From assembly GCF_021462225.1 (NCBI RefSeq), contig NC_061801.1, forward strand, positions 10,102,125 through 10,166,124: a DNA stretch of 64,000 nt, given 5' to 3'. Source of the DNA: Girardinichthys multiradiatus (lineage: Eukaryota; Chordata; Actinopteri; Cyprinodontiformes; Goodeidae). Below the pieces are notes generated by a model, which saw only the letters and a program-made list of their open reading frames with translations, made no database searches and was not told the origin of the DNA. Made by a program: the position numbers and the translations under genes. Each line of letters opens with the position of its first letter. The stretch's first letter is position 1. Below are positions 1 through 11,180 of the stretch, one piece after another.

Positions 1-952
1 ATTTCAGGCTTCAAACATAAAGATATAAAATTCAAATTTTTTGTGAAGAATCAACAACAAATGCGACACAATTGTGAAGTGGAATGAAATTTATTGGATG
101 TGTCAAACTTTTTTAACAAATAAAAAACTGAAAAGTGGGGCGTGCAATATTATTCGGCCCCCTTGCGTTAATACTTTGTAGCGCCACCCTTTGATGCAAT
201 TACAACTGCAAGTCGCTTGGGGTATGTCTCTATCAGTTTTGTACATCGAGAGACTGAAATTCTTGCCCATTCTTCCTTGCAAAACAGCTCGAGCTCAGTG
301 AGGTTGGATGGAGAGCGTTCGTGAACAGCAGTCTTCAGCTCTTTCCACAGATTCTCGAATGGATTCAGGTCTGGACTTTGACTTGGCCATTCCAAAACCT
401 GGATATGTTTATTTGTGAACCCTTCCATTGTAGATTTGGCTTTATGTTTTGGATCATTGTCTTGTTGGAAGATAAATCTCCGTCCCAGTCTCAGGTCTCT
501 TGCAGACTCCAACAGGTTTTCTTCCAGAATGGTCCTGTATTTGGCTCCATCCATCTTCCAATCAATTTTGACCATCTTCCCTGTCCCTGCTGACGAAAAG
601 CAGGCCCAAACCATGATGCTGCCACCACCATGTTTGACAGTGGGGATGGTGTGTTCAGGTTGATGAGCTGTGTTGCTTTTACACCAAACATATCATTTTG
701 CATTGTGGCCAAACAGTTCGATTTTGGTTTCATCTGACCAGAGCACCTTCTTCCACGTTTGGTGTGTCTCCCAGGTGGCTTGTGGCAAACTTTAAACGAG
801 ACTTTTTATGGATATCTTTGAGAAATAGCTTTCTTCTTCCCACTCTTCCATAAAGGCCAGATTTGTGCAGTGTACGACTGATTGTTGTCCTATGGACAGA
901 CTCTCCCACCTCAGCTGTAGATCTCTGCAGTTCATCCAGAGTGATCATGGGC
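1..952 (-). mobile_element. Tc1-like transposon relic, truncated at both ends
   Basis: Minus-strand remains of a Tc1/mariner transposase of a different family from the three copies elsewhere in the window. The piece at 168-614 carries the second and third catalytic residues: Asp in QQDNDPKH and Glu in LNPFENLW, separated by 34 residues as in DD34E enzymes. The piece at 730-948 holds more N-terminal sequence (helix-turn-helix type, with TTISRTLHKSG). The two pieces are in different frames, so the gene is frameshifted. Bases 1-160 look like the element's 3' non-coding end and terminal repeat, cut off by the window edge. Homology stops near 952, so the transposase start and the other terminal repeat are missing. 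Non-functional. Confidence 0.9.
168..948 (-). pseudogene. Tc1 transposase pseudogene (C-terminal half plus detached middle piece)
   Basis: Within the relic, the readable C-terminus spans 168-614 (about 148 codons) and ends in a normal stop after SKGGATKY, a typical Tc1 ending. The preceding stretch continues in another frame from about 491 to 733 and again at 730-948, so at least two frameshifts separate the pieces. No start codon or paired N-terminal domain is complete. This would have been the cut-and-paste transposase that binds terminal repeats and inserts at TA. Confidence 0.85.
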
Positions 953-1148
953 CTGTCCGTTCTGAGAAAAACGGTCCAAGAATGACGTCAATAGCTCTTA
1001 CGGTTTCCGAGTTATGGTCAGTAGTTCGGGAGCATGTGCCACCATGTTAAAAGCCACGGGGAGACGATAGTGAGGTGCTGCATTAGAAATGCTGCAGGTG
1101 TCAAGTTACACTAACAGTCTTTGCTGATTGGCTGATTCATTCCTCACT

Positions 1149-1700
1149 CCATCAGGACCAGTTAGTCACCCACTATCAGAACCAGGTCCAAACTCAATCA
1201 GAACCAGAAAGAAACCTCTATCAGAACCAGTTCCAAAATCCATCAGAACCTGGAAAAAATCTCCATCAGAACCCGGACCAAAACTCCATCAGAACCAGTT
1301 ACAAACCCTCCATCAGAACCAGACCCAAACTCCATCAGAACCAGGAACAAATCTCCCTCAGAACCACACCCAAACTCCATTAGAACCAGGAGGAATTCTC
1401 CATCAGGAGCAGGAAAAAAATCTCCATCAGAACCAGGTACAAACCAGTATCAGAACCAGGTCCAATTTCTATGAGAGCCAAGCAGAAACATTCATCAGAA
1501 CCAGATCTAAACTCTGTCAGAACCAGGAAGAAACCTCTATAAGAACCAGGTCCATACTCCATCAGAACCTGGTACAAATCTTCATCAGAACCATGTACAA
1601 AACTCCATCTGAACCAGGTCAAAGTCTATCAGAACCAGGTCAAACCTATCAGAACCAGTAAGAAAACTCCACCAAAACCAAGTCCAAATTTCCTTCAGAG
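1149..1700. repeat. minisatellite of about 22-24 bp units (core tcagaaccagg)
   Basis: Roughly 24 degenerate tandem units with the core 'ccatcagaaccagg' followed by a variable A/C-rich spacer. The plus strand stays open for 177 codons (1128-1661), giving SEP/IRT/HQN-type repeats in successive frames. That openness follows from the repeat having few T-starting codons, so I do not call a gene. Units diverge by several bases each, so the array is old rather than freshly expanded. Confidence 0.9.
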
Positions 1701-2666
1701 TCAGGAGGACCATTTATATTGTATTATGTTGTAATGAAAGAAATAGCTAGTGTAAGACCTTTAAAGTAAAAGAAAAGAGTTAACGGCAGGTTTTAGTGAT
1801 TTCACCTTAAATGTACAAAATGTTGATAACATCCCAAGTGTTGATTGGTGACAGCATGAAAGAAACCAGGCAGATAAGAGCTTTTCAAAGTTGTTTTGTG
1901 TCTGGCAGACAGACACTTGGAGGGTAAACTAGTGAATGAGGAAATGTTTCAGTAAAAAAGACTTCTGGTCATTTTTATTTCTGAGGTAAGTCTGGTAACT
2001 CATGTAATCCTTTGCAAAGTCACTTTTTCAGTTACATTTCTTTGAAAGTACTCTACTTGCAGTCCTTTTGCAACTCACATCTAACCTTTGAAACTTCTAT
2101 CACATTGGAGTATGTAAAATGTTTTTTTTCTCACTCTCTATAAACTCAGTTGCTGCTAGCTTCAAGATAACATGGAGATCTGTCGTGCTGGTAATTAAAT
2201 TTTTCCTATTTCTTTGCCAGGGTCAAACATGTTCATATTGCGCAGGGGTCAACAGGTTGAGTCTGCCAGTACAACCTGTTAAAGTTGGAGTTCACTCACG
2301 TGGCGTTTTCGATTTTAAGGACTTTCTGATAAGCGTGCCATCTGTTGCCACCGCCACGGTTCTTTTCTTTACAACATAGAAAGTACAGATATTGTTTTAT
2401 GCTCTAGGAGAATAGCTGTTGTCCTTTCAGTTATTATGAACCGATAAACCTCGTCAGCTATTGATTTAAATGTAGATAACACGTGTCCGTGGGAAAACTG
2501 ACACCCGATGGCCCTGCTGGCGGATGCAGGTGTAACATTCTCATGCCAGCTAATTTTACTCACCCTCGCACACAGGAACTCCAAGATAAATTATTTACTC
2601 AAACATGATCAGCCTTCTTAACTCCTTGTGTGCAGTGCTCAGTGTTATGTAAGTTAACTACTTATA
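1701..2666. other. intergenic, nothing recognised
   Basis: AT-rich sequence with no reading frame resembling a known protein and no clear repeat. The short frames on both strands (for example 2119-2379 and 2369-2584) lack domain-like content. Confidence 0.5.
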
Positions 2667-4190
2667 CAGGTCCTTCTCAAAATATTAGCATATTGTGATG
2701 AAGTTCATTATTTTCCATAATGTCATGATGAAAATTTAACATTCATATATTTTAGATTCATTGCACACTAACTGAAGTATTTCAGGTCTTTTATTGTCTT
2801 AATACGGATGATTTTGGCATACAGCTCATGAAAACCCAAAATTCCTATCTCACAAAATTAGCATATCATTAAAAGGGTCTCTAAACGAGCTATGAACCTA
2901 ATCATCTGAATCAACGAGTTAACTCTAAACACCTGCAAAAGATTCCTGAGGCCTTTAAAACTCCCAGCCTGGTTCATCACTCAAAACCCCAATCATGGAC
3001 TGCCGACCTGACTGCTGTCCAGAAGGCCACTATTGACACCCTCAAGCAAGAGGGTAAGACACAGAAAGAAATTTCTGAACAAATAGGCTGTTCCCAGAGT
3101 GCTGTATCAAGACACCTCAGTGGGAAGTCTGTGGGAAGGAAAAATGTGGCAGAAAACGCTGCACAACGAGAAGAGGTGGCCGGACCCTGAGGAAGATTGT
3201 GGAGAAGGGCCGATTCCAGACCTTGGGGGACCTGCGGAAGCAGTGGACTGAGTCTGGAGTAGAAACATCCAGAGCCACCGTGCACAGGCGTGTGCAGGAA
3301 ATGGGCTACAGGTGCCGCATTCCCCAGGTCAAGCCACTTTTGAACCAGAAACAGCGGCAGAAGCGCCTGACCTGGGCTACAGAGAAGCAGCACTGGACTG
3401 TTGCTCAGTGGTCCAAAGTACTTTTTTCGGATGAAAGCAAATTCTGCATGTCATTCGGAAATCAAGGTGCCAGAGTCTGGAGGAAGACTGGAGAGAAGGA
3501 AATGCCAAAATGCCAGAAGTCCAGTGTCAAGTACCCAGAGTCAGTGATGGTCTGGGGTGCCGTGTCAGCTGCTGGTGTTGGTCCACTGTGTTTTATCAAG
3601 GGCAGGGTCAATGCAGCTAGCTATCAGGAGATTTTGGAGCACTTCATGCTTCCATCTGCTGAAAAGCTTTATGGAGATGAAGATTTCATTTTTCAGCACA
3701 ACCTGGCACCTACTCACAGTGCCAAAACCACTGGTAAATGGTTTACTGACCATGGTATCACTGTGCTCCATTGGCCTGCCAACTCTCCTGACCTGAACCC
3801 CATAGAGAATCTGTGGGATATTGTGAAGAGAACGTTGAGAGACTCAAGACCCAACACTCTGGATGAGCTAAAGGCCGCTATCGAAGCATCCTGGGCCTCC
3901 ATAAGACCTCAGCAGTGCCACAGGCTGATTGCCTCCATGCCACGCCGCATTGAAGCAGTCATTTCTGCCAAAGGATTCCCGACCAGATATTGAGTGCATA
4001 ACTGTACATGGTTATTTGAAGGTTGACATTTTTTGTATTAAAAACACTTTTCTTTTATTGGTCGGATAAAATATGCTAATTTTGTGAGATAGGAATTTTG
4101 GATTTTCATGAGCTGTATGCCAAAATCATCCGTATTAAGACAATAAAAGACCTGAAATATTTCAGTTAGTGTGCAATGAATCTAAAATAT
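2667..4190 (+). mobile_element. Tc1-like transposon, copy 1 (right terminal repeat missing)
   Basis: Begins with 'caggtccttctcaaaatatt' directly after TA (2665-2666). The inverted repeats are long (about 200 bp): the left arm text 'ctcacaaaattagcatat' returns inverted near 4072. Compared with the complete copy at 8200-9794 it stops at 4190 and lacks the last 80 bp including the outer right end, so it could not be excised. Target TA is present only on the left. Closely similar to copies 2 and 3, so the family amplified recently. Confidence 0.95.
2995..3993 (+). pseudogene. Tc1 transposase, copy 1, two frameshifts and a mutated catalytic Asp
   Basis: Relative to copy 2, five bases are lost just after the start codon and one base is lost in the A-run near 3141; together these are six bases, so the original frame is regained. 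From 3199 it reads without break to the stop at 3993. The first catalytic Asp (FSDESKF) and the Glu (LNPIENLW) are intact, but the second Asp codon is AAC (3700-3702), giving QHNLAP instead of QHDLAP. That substitution removes a metal ligand required in DDE/D enzymes (family knowledge), so the protein would be inactive even if expressed. Confidence 0.93.
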
Positions 4191-4329
4191 CTAAGCAATT
4201 CTTTGTTATATCGTATACAGTGATACTGCAATGCCGATAAATTTGCTCTATATTGTACAGCCCTAGTACCTTCCATATTTTGTCAAGATACGACTGCAAA
4301 CTTAAATTTTTTTTTATGTTTTTTGTGGC

Positions 4330-4507
4330 ACTAGTGGCTTTTATTGTTCTTATTTTTTTGACAGTGCAGCAGAGAGAAAGAGAGGGGAGACCTATAGCAA
4401 AGCTCAACTGGTGTGGATTGGAACCCATGACGGGCTGCAATGAGAACAAAAGCCTCCGTACATGGATCACGCACTCTATCCCTGTGCCACCGTCAAGCCC
4501 ACTTTAA
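4330..4507. repeat. degenerate dispersed repeat with a tRNA-like B-box motif
   Basis: The text 'tttgacagtgcagcagagag' followed by 'ggattggaacccatgacggg' and 'cactctatccctgtgccacc' resembles a common fish interspersed repeat that usually carries 'ggattcgaacccgggac'. The motif is a tRNA promoter B-box type sequence. Assignment to a tRNA-derived SINE is recalled from pattern, not proven. Confidence 0.45.
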
Positions 4508-5345
4508 TGTACTTTTTTGGGATTTTATCTGAAAGACCAACACAGAACCCTGTTTAATCACTCATCCAAGGGCACGGATGAGCAGCCAAAAGGTCCATTG
4601 AAAGTCTGGAAAAGCTGGAGAGATCCACAACCCAGGTGGGTAAATTGACTGCATTTATACTGTATAGTACCTTTCTAGTCAAACCGAGCACTGAAAGAGC
4701 CACATTCACCCAGCCACACTCACAAACAAACTCATTCATAGATTTGAAGGCAACTTGGGTTTAAGTGTGCTGGGCAAGTGCACAATGACGTGGCCAGACT
4801 CATATCCACAACTTTTTGCAAAAAGAAACAACTGCAAGAAGCCGACTTTTCCCAGTGAGCCTTAGCAATCCCAAAATCTTGTTGACAGGTCGGAGATTAA
4901 GGTGGCAAGAATAAAGCCACGTTTTTAAACAGAATCCCACAAGGAGTTCTGCTTGCAGTTTGCCACCAGGCTATAGAGTTAGGGTTAGAGATAAATCTGT
5001 GGTAAGACTTACCCATCCATGTTTACAGATGCTCTCCATCCTATCTGAGTTATTTTGCAAGGAGCAGGCAACATTTTCAGTGTCTAGATGTGCATAACTG
5101 GTAGAGACATACCTCAAAAGACTTGTAGCTGTACAGTAAAATGAGGTTCTATAAAATATTAATTCAGAAAAACAAATTCACCCCACACCTTTCAGATTTT
5201 AAATGTAAAAGCATTGGAAAACCATGTATCTAGTTATGCACTACTTTGTATTAGTCTATCACATAAAATCCCCAGAAGATACATTAAAGTTTGTCGGTGT
5301 AATGTGATGAAGGAGAATGAATACCTTTGCAAAGCACTGTATGTG
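4508..5345 (+). mobile_element. old Tc1-like relic (non-coding)
   Basis: The left side reads 'gggattttatctgaaagacc', the usual inner terminal-repeat text of a second fish Tc1 family, and the right side ends 'aatacctttgcaaagcactg', matching the inverse of that family's end (cagtgccttgcaaaagtatt). Transposase-like fragments between them (for example around 4780-5130) are heavily mutated and not translatable over any useful length. A short foreign repeat seems inserted at about 4640-4770. Confidence 0.7.
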
Positions 5346-7260
5346 TGTTTATGATTTTATTACCTATTTTTCTTATTGGATTATATGTTTCCTGTTTTAT
5401 CGTACTCACTTTGGTAAAAAAAAAAAAAGAGCAGTTTTAAATGTTATTTATCATTGAATTAGAGTTTAGGTGAGACTTGAACACCTTTAAGTGACTGAAC
5501 ATGTGAATGTTGAAGCCGTTGCTCAGGTCATCAAAGACTAACACACACCAATGTCTTTCCTCTTAACCAAAACTGTGATGTGGGTTTTTCTAAGAGCTTC
5601 ACAGGAAGTTGACATGTCCCTACCATTTTTGCAGTTAACTTTTATTTAGGTCACATAAGCGCATTTATTTACCAGAGAACACTCTGTTATTTCAGGTCAT
5701 TATTACTCAAATTCAAACATTGCTCAGGTTTTGAGACTTGACACCAAAAATGTGATGAAATGTTTCATGTTAGGAAGGTCATTTCAATAGCCCTTTCCAA
5801 GGCTGATTTCCCCCCTGCAGGAAATTAAAAGAAGAAACGGACGTTTCCTTAGAGCTGTTGGGACAAACGTGAAAGGCCATTACAGACTTTTCTGGAACTT
5901 TCTAAATAAATTGCATTTACCTACTTCTGGCACAACCAGGAAACGGGGTAACAGCGGACTTCCTGTGACGTACTGTCCAAATAAAAGCACCGCTCGTGCT
6001 ACATCCTTTCTCTTCCACGACGATGACGACCGGGACAGGAGAGGCCCAGCGCGCTACTGTGTTTTTGCTGGCAAACAGACATAACTCTTCAACTGGATCC
6101 GAGAATGTAATACGATCATCGATCATATGCACTGAGTTAATTAGTCTTCCCTATTCTTTAATTCTGTTTGGTAGTTTAGTTGGATTGTTTTAGCATAGTA
6201 AAGAGTTTGTTGATTGAAATATGTTTGACTTTGAGTTGACTTATTTTTGTTAATAAATTCTTGTATTTTTAGAAATTGTGTGAATTCATTCCATGTGTGC
6301 AGAGTTTTGCTGTTCAATAATGTCAAAGCTTGGCTCACCCTGTTGATTTTGTCCTAATACCATCGCCCTACTGGGCTGGTATTCGCAGGACAACCCTTAA
6401 CAGACCAAAATATTATTTGATAAAATATTAATATTAAATATTTTCTGATTCATAGTCACAACATAGCTGTTAATAATAGGATGCGTTAAAAATAGATTAG
6501 AAAAATTTGATGTTGTTTGACTTTGTATGTTTTACATCTGAAGTAGCCTTTAGTAATGCTTCTTGACTTGTGTGAATTGTAGTCTTTTGGTTCTACTAAA
6601 TTTATCATGACTTGTGTTGATACATTACATTTTAGAAGCATTTTTCCCACATTGGTGATCATTTCTGTTTTATTGTAATAGTCTTTGCTATTGCATTTAT
6701 TGTGCCTGATTTATCTTGTACAAACTGCGGGACTTTTCTTTGAAATATTTTCCATGTGTGGACTATATTTTATTTTATTTCCATCTGTTGTGTTGATTCT
6801 CTAGTCTTCTGTATCTGTAAATACCTTGTTTACCTTTTGGCCATCCCTCCAAACCACAGTCCACCGCAACCACAGCATTGTGTTCAAGCTTCAGTGTTAA
6901 AATAGGGCACAAACATCATGTTTACAAAGAAGGGAGATTTTTTGGCTCTGTGCATCTTAGGCCCTCTCCTAAAACTAAATTTGAACTGACTGCATTTGCC
7001 ACAGATATATGCAAAGGCATATATCTAAGATATAATACAATATTATATATTGTATATGCAGCTAATCCAGCGGTATGAACGACAGCCATTATAGTAACTG
7101 CTCTGAGTCAAGTGTCTTCATGTATTTAGACAATAGACTATTTTTCAAGCCACTTTACACTGGCTTTTCAATCATTCAGGCATAAAAAGTCTCCTAACAT
7201 CCATCTCAGGAAATCTCCAGAAAGTTATATATTTCAGTAATTAAGTTCAGAAAGTGAAAG
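5346..7260. other. intergenic; possible unnamed interspersed repeat at about 5800-6420
   Basis: No gene seen. At 5979 and 6253 there are AATAAA signals in 'ccaaataaaagcacc' and 'gttaataaattcttg', and the block 6150-6420 (ending 'ccttaacagaccaaaatatt') looks like the non-coding end of a retroelement that I recall from other fish loci but cannot name. The rest is AT-rich unique sequence. Confidence 0.35.
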
Positions 7261-7289
7261 TTATATGTTATGAATCTTCATTACACACA

Positions 7290-8030
7290 GAGTGATATAT
7301 TTCAAGGGTTTATTTCTGTTTTACAGGAAAAAAAAGCTAGAATTCAGTTTAAAAGAAAATGAGACAATTACATAAGACCAATCGAAAAAAGATACAAATT
7401 TGGGCCTACTGAAAAGGATGTCCATGTACTATACAGTAGATGCAGTAAATACTTGCTTGGGCCTCCTTTTGGATGAATTACTGCATGAATGCAGCGTTGC
7501 ATGGAGGCAATTAGCCTGTGGAACTGCTGAGGTTTTAAGGAGGCTCAGGTTACCTTAACAGTGGCCTCCAGCTAGACTGCAGTGTTATGTCTAAGGTTTC
7601 TTATTTTGCTTTTGCAATGCTCCATAGATTCTCTGCAGAGTTTAGGTCAGGCAAGTTTGCTGGCCAGTCAAGCACAGCAATACCCTGGTCATTAATGCAG
7701 GTGCTGGTACTTTTGGGACTGTGGGCAAGTCCAATTGGAAAATGAAATCATTGTCTCTATACAGCTTGTAGACATCAATTCTAAAAGGGGTTAAAACACA
7801 GTGGACCAACACCAACAGATGGCATGGCTCCCCAAATCATTAGTCCACTTTAAACATACCAGTTTAATTTCCCCCCTTGGTCCGTACCTTTTGTCCAGAC
7901 CAAACAATCAGACTGAGACCCACTTTTTAAGGTGGTCAATGTCCATTTCCAAACTGAGTGTGGTGCGGTTCGCTTCTGGTGTGAATATGAAGGGGCTTCG
8001 ATCTGTGTGTAATGATTATAAGCAATGAAT
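7290..8030 (-). mobile_element. degenerate Tc1-like relic, minus strand
   Basis: Stretches such as 'gcatggaggcaattagcctg' and 'ggtcaggcaagtttgctggc' match, on the minus strand, the transposase C-terminal region of the 'caggtcc' family (compare copy 3 at 58190 onward), but with many indels. The inner end 'agtgatatatttcaagggtt' points to a related but separate subfamily. No open frame of useful length remains. Confidence 0.75.
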
Positions 8031-8199
8031 GAGTTTCACTTTTAGAACTAAATTACTAAAATATTTTTTGACAATATTTTAATTTACTGGGATGCACATA
8101 CAATTTAGCACAGAAACGATCCGAAATTGGATCCTTAGGCATTCTGTTACCAGCAGCCTGTCACTGCAAAACCAGTGTTGGACTTAGTAGGTTGACATA

Positions 8200-9794
8200 C
8201 AGGTCCTTCTCAAAATATTAGCATATTGTGATAAAGTTAATTATTTTCCATAATGTCATGATGAAAATTTAACATTCATATATTTTAGATTCATTGCACA
8301 CTAACTGAAATATTTCAGGTCTTTTATTGTCTTAATACGGATGATTTTGGCATACAGCTCATGAAAACCCAAAATTCCTATCTCACAAAATTAGCATATC
8401 ATTAAAAGGGTCTCTAAACGAGCTATGAACCTAATCATCTGAATCAACAAGTTAACTCTAAACACCTGCAAAAGATTCCTGAGGCCTTTAAAACTCCCAG
8501 CCTGGTTCATCACTCAAAACCCCAATCATGGGTAAGACTGCCTACCTGACTGCTGTCCAGAAGGCCACTATTGACACCCTCAAGCAAGAGGGTAAGACAC
8601 AGAAAGAAATTTCTGAACGAATAGGCTGTTCCCAGAGTGCTGTATCAAGGCACCTCAGTGGGAAGTCTGTGGGAAGGAAAAAGTGTGGCAGAAAACGCTG
8701 CACAACGAGAAGAGGTGGCCGGACCCTGAGGAAGATTGTGGAGAAGGGCCGATTCCAGACCTTGGGGGACCTGCGGAAGCAGTGGACTGAGTCTGGAGTA
8801 GAAACATCCAGAGCCACCGTGCACAGGCGTGTGCAGGAAATGGGCTACAGGTGCCGCATTCCCCAGGTCAAGCCACTTTTGAACCAGAAACAGCGGCAGA
8901 AGCGCCTGACCTGGGCTACAGAGAAGCAGCACTGGACTGTTGCTCAGTGGTCCAAAGTACTTTTTTCGGATGAAAGCAAATTCTGCATGTCATTCAGAAA
9001 TCAAGGTGCCAGAGTCTGGAGGAAGACTGGGGAGAAGGAAATGCCAAAATGCCAGAAGTCCAGTGTCAAGTACCCACAGTCAGTGATGGTCTGGGGTGCC
9101 GTGTCAGCTGCTGGTGTTGGTCCACTGTGTTTTATCAAGGGCAGGGTCAATGCAGCTAGCTATCAGGAGATTTTGGAGCACTTCATGCTTCCATCTGCTG
9201 AAAAGCTTTATGGAGATGAAGATTTCATTTTTCAGCACGACCTGGCACCTGCTCACAGTGCCAAAACCACTGGTAAATGGTTTACTGTGCTCAATTGGTC
9301 TGCCAACTCTCCTGACCTGAACCCCATAGAGAATCTGTGGGATATTGTGAAGAGAACGTTGAGAGACTCAAGACCCAACACTCTGGATGAGCTAAAGGCC
9401 GCTATCGAAGCATCCTGGGCCTCCATAAGACCTCAGCAGTGCCACAGGCTGATTGCCTCCATGCCACGCCGCATTGAAGCAGTCATTTCTGCCAAAGGAT
9501 TCCCGACCAAGTATTGAGTGCATAACTGTACATGATTATTTGAAGGTTGACATTTTTTGTATTAAAAACACTTTTCTTTTATTGGTCGGATGAAATATGC
9601 TAATTTTGTGAGATAGGAATTTTGGGTTTTCATGAACTGTATGCCAAAATCACCTGTATTAAGACAATAAAAGAATTGAAATATTTCAGTTAGTGTGCAA
9701 TGAATCTAAAATATATGAATGTTAAATTTTCATCATGACATTATGGAATATAATGAACTTTATCACAATGTGCTAATATTTTGAGAAGGACCTG
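8200..9794 (+). mobile_element. Tc1-like transposon, copy 2, complete with both ends and TA duplication
   Basis: 1595 bp element starting 'caggtccttctcaaaatatt' and ending with the inverse '...gagaaggacctg'. TA flanks both sides (8198-8199 and 9795-9796), the Tc1/mariner target duplication. The terminal inverted repeats are about 200 bp long, imperfect, and contain repeated 'ctcacaaaattagcatat' inner motifs that could be second transposase-binding sites (inference). It carries one uninterrupted transposase frame at 8528-9517. Confidence 0.97.
8528..9517 (+). CDS. Tc1-family transposase, 329 aa, open but with a 5-residue deletion in the catalytic core
   Basis: Cut-and-paste transposase. The N-terminal half (residues 1-110) holds the two helix-turn-helix DNA-binding units: QKEISERIGCSQSAVSRHL in the first, ATVHRRVQEMG in the second, with a basic GRKKCGRKR linker between. 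The catalytic domain has Asp148 (FSDESKF), Asp238 (QHDLAPAH) and Glu268 (NPIENLW). Copies 1 and 3 have 34 residues between the second Asp and the Glu, the DD34E spacing; here a 15-base in-frame deletion near 9285 removes the residues DHGIT or equivalent, leaving 29. The frame is therefore intact but the protein is probably inactive (inference). The ATG at 8528 is chosen because copy 3 starts at the same place. Confidence 0.9.
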   Translation: MGKTAYLTAVQKATIDTLKQEGKTQKEISERIGCSQSAVSRHLSGKSVGRKKCGRKRCTTRRGGRTLRKIVEKGRFQTLGDLRKQWTESGVETSRATVHRRVQEMGYRCRIPQVKPLLNQKQRQKRLTWATEKQHWTVAQWSKVLFSDESKFCMSFRNQGARVWRKTGEKEMPKCQKSSVKYPQSVMVWGAVSAAGVGPLCFIKGRVNAASYQEILEHFMLPSAEKLYGDEDFIFQHDLAPAHSAKTTGKWFTVLNWSANSPDLNPIENLWDIVKRTLRDSRPNTLDELKAAIEASWASIRPQQCHRLIASMPRRIEAVISAKGFPTKY

Positions 9795-9796
9795 TA

Positions 9797-10700
9797 GTAC
9801 AGTATTTCTAACCTGTTAGCTTTTCATATATTTTTATGTTTGTATTTCTTTTTTTTTGTGTCTATTCTTACATACACCTATATGCACTTATTGCACAGTA
9901 GTTCCCTTTTCTCATTTATTTAGTGAAAGCTCAGGCATTTTAAAAGAAAAATTCCCAGATAGTGCTCTCAGTGCTGGGTACCAGTGAAATCTGAACTAAA
10001 TAAATATTTTTACAGTCTGGGTTGTACATTAAATTCTGGTCCCTTCAAACAAAGTGCAAGAAAATTAGAAGTGGTTTAAAACCTTTGCACAGTACAGCAC
10101 ATTGCAAATAGAAGAATATTTTTATTGAGGATAAATAGATTATTTGGAGTTCATAAAAACCAACAGTTTGGATTGCTGGTTAATTTCAAAAGTAGATAAA
10201 AAAGATTAATTTTCTCAGCTGAATACTTTGACTGGGACACTCTAACACATGAATATACTTTGATCTCAACCATTCCATTGTAGCTTTAATAATAATAATA
10301 ATGCTTTTCAAAATTGCTTTATGCTCATTGGACATTTAGCCTTATAACCACTGTCCACAATAACTGAACTTTAACAGCCCTTGAGAATACTGTTTCTGCG
10401 CAAGCAGCTGCACCACAAAAAATATAACACGCACTTACCATAAAATACTTTGATCAGGTTACAAAGAAGGTGCATGCAATAACACTGCATGGGAACAATA
10501 GCACTGAATGGGAGCAATTTATATATTCATATAAAATCATATAACTTTTTGTTATTTGAAGAAAACTCCTTAAAATTTTAATACATGTCTTCATGGATCA
10601 CAAAAGTAAATTTCTTCACCAAGTACTGAATGTTGGATAATCTGATTGGACTAATCTTTTATTATTAAACATTAATGACAGAAACACTTCAGGACTGACT
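9797..10700. other. intergenic, nothing recognised
   Basis: AT-rich sequence without recognisable coding content or a clear repeat, apart from a short (AAT)n run near 10287-10302. A fragment near 10220-10285 ('ctttgactgggacactctaa', 'cattccattgtagctt') resembles Tc1 relic text. Confidence 0.45.
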
Positions 10701-10714
10701 TAGAAACTTTTATT

Positions 10715-11180
10715 ATAATATTTATTTATTGTGCACTCCAAGTTTAGAACAATAATTTAAGCTTTTAAAATAATTTTAAAGAATCAGATATTAATTGCTG
10801 TTTCATCACTGCTCAGAGTCATCATACATTTAAAGTTTCTCTGTGTTATAACAAGTTTTTAAGAGAACAAACGAGAGTTATAAAGTCTACAATCATGGGT
10901 ACTTAAGAAGAAGCTGTTCCCTGAACTGTGTGAACATCCTTAAATGTAGGACAGTTTACCTTTTCTAGATCAAAACAACATATTCCTGAGATTCCCAGAT
11001 TTCTGACCAAAAAATGTACTGTATCATCCAGGGAGAAAGAATTGAGTGTTTTTAAAAGAAAGAAACAGGAAGTGATGCAGCAAAGTATAAAATGAGAGCA
11101 AATTAAAGCTAACACAATCCTGTAGTATGCACATCTGCTTCTGAACAAAATTTAAAAAAGGTCAATCTCCAGCCCCTTAA
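10715..11180 (-). other. gcnt4: probable gcnt4 3' untranslated region with poly(A) signal
   Basis: Downstream of the gcnt4 stop on the minus strand. The plus-strand text 'atatttatttattgtgc' near 10719-10735 is AATAAA/AATAAATA on the minus strand, the first cluster of poly(A) signals after the stop. The end point is inferred; other AATAAA-like sites could be used. Confidence 0.4.

Noticed and set aside
1128..1661. 177-codon open frame
   Set aside because: Entirely made of the minisatellite; no domain, rotating frame of the repeat, no splice or promoter context.
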